Assembly: GCA_026075535.2 (NCBI GenBank)
Contig: AP026538.1
Location: 7,750,001-7,814,000, forward strand
Length of the DNA: 64,000 nucleotides
Direction: 5' to 3'
Origin: Tricholoma matsutake
Taxonomy: Eukaryota; Basidiomycota; Agaricomycetes; Agaricales; Tricholomataceae
Below the pieces are notes generated by a model. The model saw nothing but the letters and a program-made list of their open reading frames with translations. It searched no databases and was not told the origin of the DNA. Positions 61,600 through 64,000 of this stretch are shown piece by piece (positions within the stretch are counted from its first letter, which is position 1; each line of letters starts with the position of its first letter). The position numbers and the translations under genes are program-made.

Positions 61600-64000
61600 G
61601 GGGGTTGCATTGACCTTACCCATTTGGCTGCCTACGTTCATCTCGATGCATCTGCTCTTTCCAACCCCGACTACCTAACCATTCTTTTAACCCTTCCACT
61701 CCTGTCTGAACCCTTATTGACTCTGGCTCCTCCCACTGCTTCCTTGACTCCTCTTTCATGTTGGATAACCAACTCAGCATGGAATCCATTAACCCAATTG
61801 GTCTATGACTCTTTGATGGATCTTGCAACTCCACCATAACTCAGGTCATCAAACTTCTGGTCACCTTCCCTGCTGGTGAAGTGTTCAATTTGTCATTCTA
61901 GGTAACCTCGCTCGACCCTTCCTGTTCCGCCGTACTTGGTCATAACTGGCTGAAGCAATACAATCTGTTGATTGACTGGTCTTCAAGCCAACTCACTTTC
62001 TGCTCCACAGATCATAGAGGTCCAGCACCCCTGACGTCACCCCGAACCTTCCAGTAGAGATCCTCGAATCCTCTGCACTTTCAGAACCCCCATTCCTCCT
62101 AAGTTTACACCTCCTGACATCTCTTTCATCAATGCTGCTGCTTATGCATGTGCTAGCAAACTTCCTGGGGCAGTAGTTTTTCAGATGACCTTTGCTCCAG
62201 AAGGGTTATCCACCTGCTCCGCCCAACCCGCTAACTCATCCAACATTTCCAATATTCCACCTGAGTATCATGAATTTGCTGATGTCTTTAATAAGACTAA
62301 AGCGGATGCCCTTCCTCTGCATCAGTCCAAGATAGAGACAGAAGACAATGCTCCTCCACCTCTGGGCCGCATGTATTCTCTCTCCCCCTCTGAATTAGAA
62401 GCCTTATGAGTCTTTATTGATGAAAACATCTGCTCAGGCTTCATCCACCCATCCAAGTCCCCGCACAGTGCTCCAATTCTCTTCATCAAGAAAAAGGATG
62501 GTAGTCTCTGACTTTGCATCGACTACTGAGGCCTCAACTGTCTCATGAAGAAGGACCGCTACCCACTCCCACTCATTTCTGACCTCCTTGACTCCCCCTG
62601 AAAAGCCCACTTATTCACCAAGATAGACTTGCAGCACACTTATCACCTAGTCTGCATTGCAGATGGTGACATGTGGAAAACCACTTTCTGCACCCGCTAC
62701 AGATCCTTTGAGTGGTTGGTTCCCTTTGGACTCACTAATGCACCCACAGCTTTCCAGTGGTTTATATAAGGGCAACCTAAGCCTCTAGCAAAGGGAAATC
62801 CGAAGTTAAAATTATACTACATAATACAGGCATTGGGGACACACCTAGCAAAGAGAAATCCAAAGAGAAAACTCTAAGGATCCCCTTGCTGATGCCCAGT
62901 ATATGTGAAGACAACAAAAATCAAATATAACCTAAAGATAGAAAAAGGCGGAGATAGGTGGATCAAGGCTGCCGAATGACATCATACCAAGGGGTATGTG
63001 TTGGAAGGGGTACTCTGCCTCTAAATATAAAAGTGTCAACATGTACAAACATGATAGCAAGGGAAAATTAGTAATAAAATCCGGAAAAATCATAGAAAAT
63101 GAAGAATAGAAGGAAATGAGGTGGGGAAAAATATAGGACAAACATAAAAAATAGGAAAAACACACAGGGCACCCCCCTAGTCCCCTTACAGTTTATTAAT
63201 GACATCTTCAGTGACATGCTGGATGTTTGTGTCATTGTGTACCTTGACGACATCCTAATCTACTCCGACGACAAGTCCCAGCATGGGGCTCATGTCAAAG
63301 AAGTCCTCCGCCGCCTCTGGCAGAATGGACTTTATGCTTCACCACAGAAATGTGAGTTCCACAAAGACACCATTGATTATCTAGGCTTCATCCTTTCACT
63401 GGATGGACTATGGATGTCAGAGGACAAAGTCAAAACCGTGCTCGACTGGCCCCAGCCTAGGAAAGTCAAGGATATACAATCCTTCTTAGGCTTCTGCAAC
63501 TTTTACCGCTGTTTCATCAACAGCTACTCCAACATTGTCATTCCACTCACCTGCTTGACACAGAAATCTGCACCCTGGGACTTCAACAAGAAGTGCCATG
63601 ACACTTTTGAAAAGCTCAAACAAGAATTCACTCACACCCCCATCCTAACTCAATGGGTACCTGACTCCCAAATGGTACTTGAAACTGATGCCTCTGACTA
63701 CACCTTAGCAGCTATCCTTTCAGTTTACACTGCGGATGGAGAAATCCATCCAGTCGCTTTTCATTCCCACTCCTTTAATCCTGCTGAACTAAATTATGAC
63801 ACCCATGATAAGGAACTCTTGGCCATTTTCGAAGCCTTCAAACACTGGTGGCAGTATTTTGAGGGTTCCGCAAACCTGGTTGATCACAAAAATCTTGAGT
63901 ACTTCAGCACTACTAAGTTGCTCACCCGCTGCCAGGCCTGTTGGTCTGAATACCTTTCCCAGTTCAATCTTGTCATCCGCTTCTGCCCCAGAAAATTAGG
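61600..64000 (+). pseudogene. Gypsy-6 protease, RT and RNase H start
   Basis: Protease DSGSSHC near 61715-61735, then INPIGL*LFDGSCN with TGA at 61806-61808, the same position as in Gypsy-4. RT contains DGSL*LCIDY*GLNCLMKKDRY (two TGA for Arg or Gln), [19 protein letters not shown] and, after the solo LTR, VIVYLDDILIYSDDKSQHG near 63230-63290. The connection QSFLGFCNFYRCF and RNase H (LETDASDYTLAAIL) follow to the window edge. Confidence 0.88.
62765..63190 (-). repeat. Solo LTR (426 bp) in Gypsy-6 RT, target duplication GTTTA
   Basis: Bounded by GTTTA at 62760-62764 and 63191-63195; removing it with one copy restores FQWFINDIFSDM. Plus-strand ends TATAAGGGCAACC (TG mutated to TA) and TCCCCTTACA. 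It shares the GCAAAGGGAAA...CAAAGAGAAAACTCTAAGGA layout of the Gypsy-3 LTR, so it is a minus-oriented LTR of a related chromovirus left after LTR-LTR recombination. Confidence 0.9.

Larger units (their letters stand above)
59432..64000 (+). mobile_element. Gypsy-6: second copy of the Gypsy-4 family, heavily CpG-decayed, leaves the window
   Basis: 5' LTR 59432-60137 (TGTCAAGAACTG...CAGTTCTTAACA), gag, protease, RT and the start of RNase H on the plus strand, with a solo LTR at 62765-63190. It corresponds residue by residue to Gypsy-4, but Arg is often replaced by stop, Cys, His, Gln or Trp. The integrase, chromodomain and the position of the antisense gene lie beyond 64000. Confidence 0.9.

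Noticed and set aside
1..64000. Helitron, LINE or bacterial or phage system
   Set aside because: No Rep/helicase, LINE-type RT or endonuclease, prokaryotic operon or integrase of phage type was seen; all RTs are Ty1/copia or Ty3/gypsy.

Overview
The window looks like an assembled piece of a basidiomycete (Agaricomycete) nuclear genome that consists mostly of transposable elements. Four things point there: chromodomain Ty3/gypsy and Ty1/copia elements throughout; short spliceosomal introns (about 43-75 nt) with CTAAC-type branch sites; a fungal-type galectin gene; and CGA-to-TGA and CpG-to-TpG/CpA decay in the old elements. I cannot name the species. There is no bacterial operon, CRISPR array or rRNA.

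Layout. 1-1205: broken gypsy pol (Gypsy-1, minus). 1206-6365: repeat-rich, gene-poor DNA with a possible terminal-inverted-repeat (TIR) element. 6366-14530: Gypsy-2 (plus, dead), split by a hairpin/SINE-like compound insert and by a hAT-type non-autonomous element (12048-13322, 8-bp target duplication). 14531-49566: one old copia element (Copia-1, plus) blown apart by later insertions: a hAT-type element (16480-18408); Gypsy-3 (18573-32720), which contains Gypsy-4 (24084-31837); a 520-bp TRIM (32772-33291); a 321-bp MITE; a 1.1-kb TIR element; and Copia-2 (38134-49319), which contains Copia-3 (43448-49138), the only near-intact retrotransposon. 49567-53653: CpG-containing low-copy-looking DNA with the only convincing host genes, a galectin and an unknown gene. 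53654-64000: Copia-4, hit by Gypsy-5, hit by two hAT-type elements, one of which is hit by Gypsy-6 (running off the window), which is hit by a solo LTR.

Almost every insertion was dated relative to the others by matching target-site duplications (TSDs): CTCAC, GCTTC, GTTCT, AAGGG, GTTTA, TGTCTATG, GTTGATTG, and the diverged pairs GGAATATC/GGAATACC and TTGAA/TTGGA. In several cases removing the insert with one TSD copy restores the host reading frame.

Three things look new or under-described. (1) A family of hAT-type non-autonomous elements carries what looks like a Pol II transcription unit: a TATA-like box, a GGGCCCAA-type hairpin touching a 5' splice site, one or more canonical short introns, ACA-rich low-complexity exons and GAGC...GCTC hairpins. 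(2) Gypsy-4 carries an intact, antisense, two-exon gene for a coiled-coil protein with a Zn2Cys6-type cysteine cluster, while its own pol is riddled with TGA stops. (3) A TRIM whose LTRs each hold a 73-nt tRNA-like cloverleaf with A and B boxes and a Pol III T-run; it is primed, like Copia-2 and Copia-3, by what looks like the 5' half of initiator tRNA-Met.
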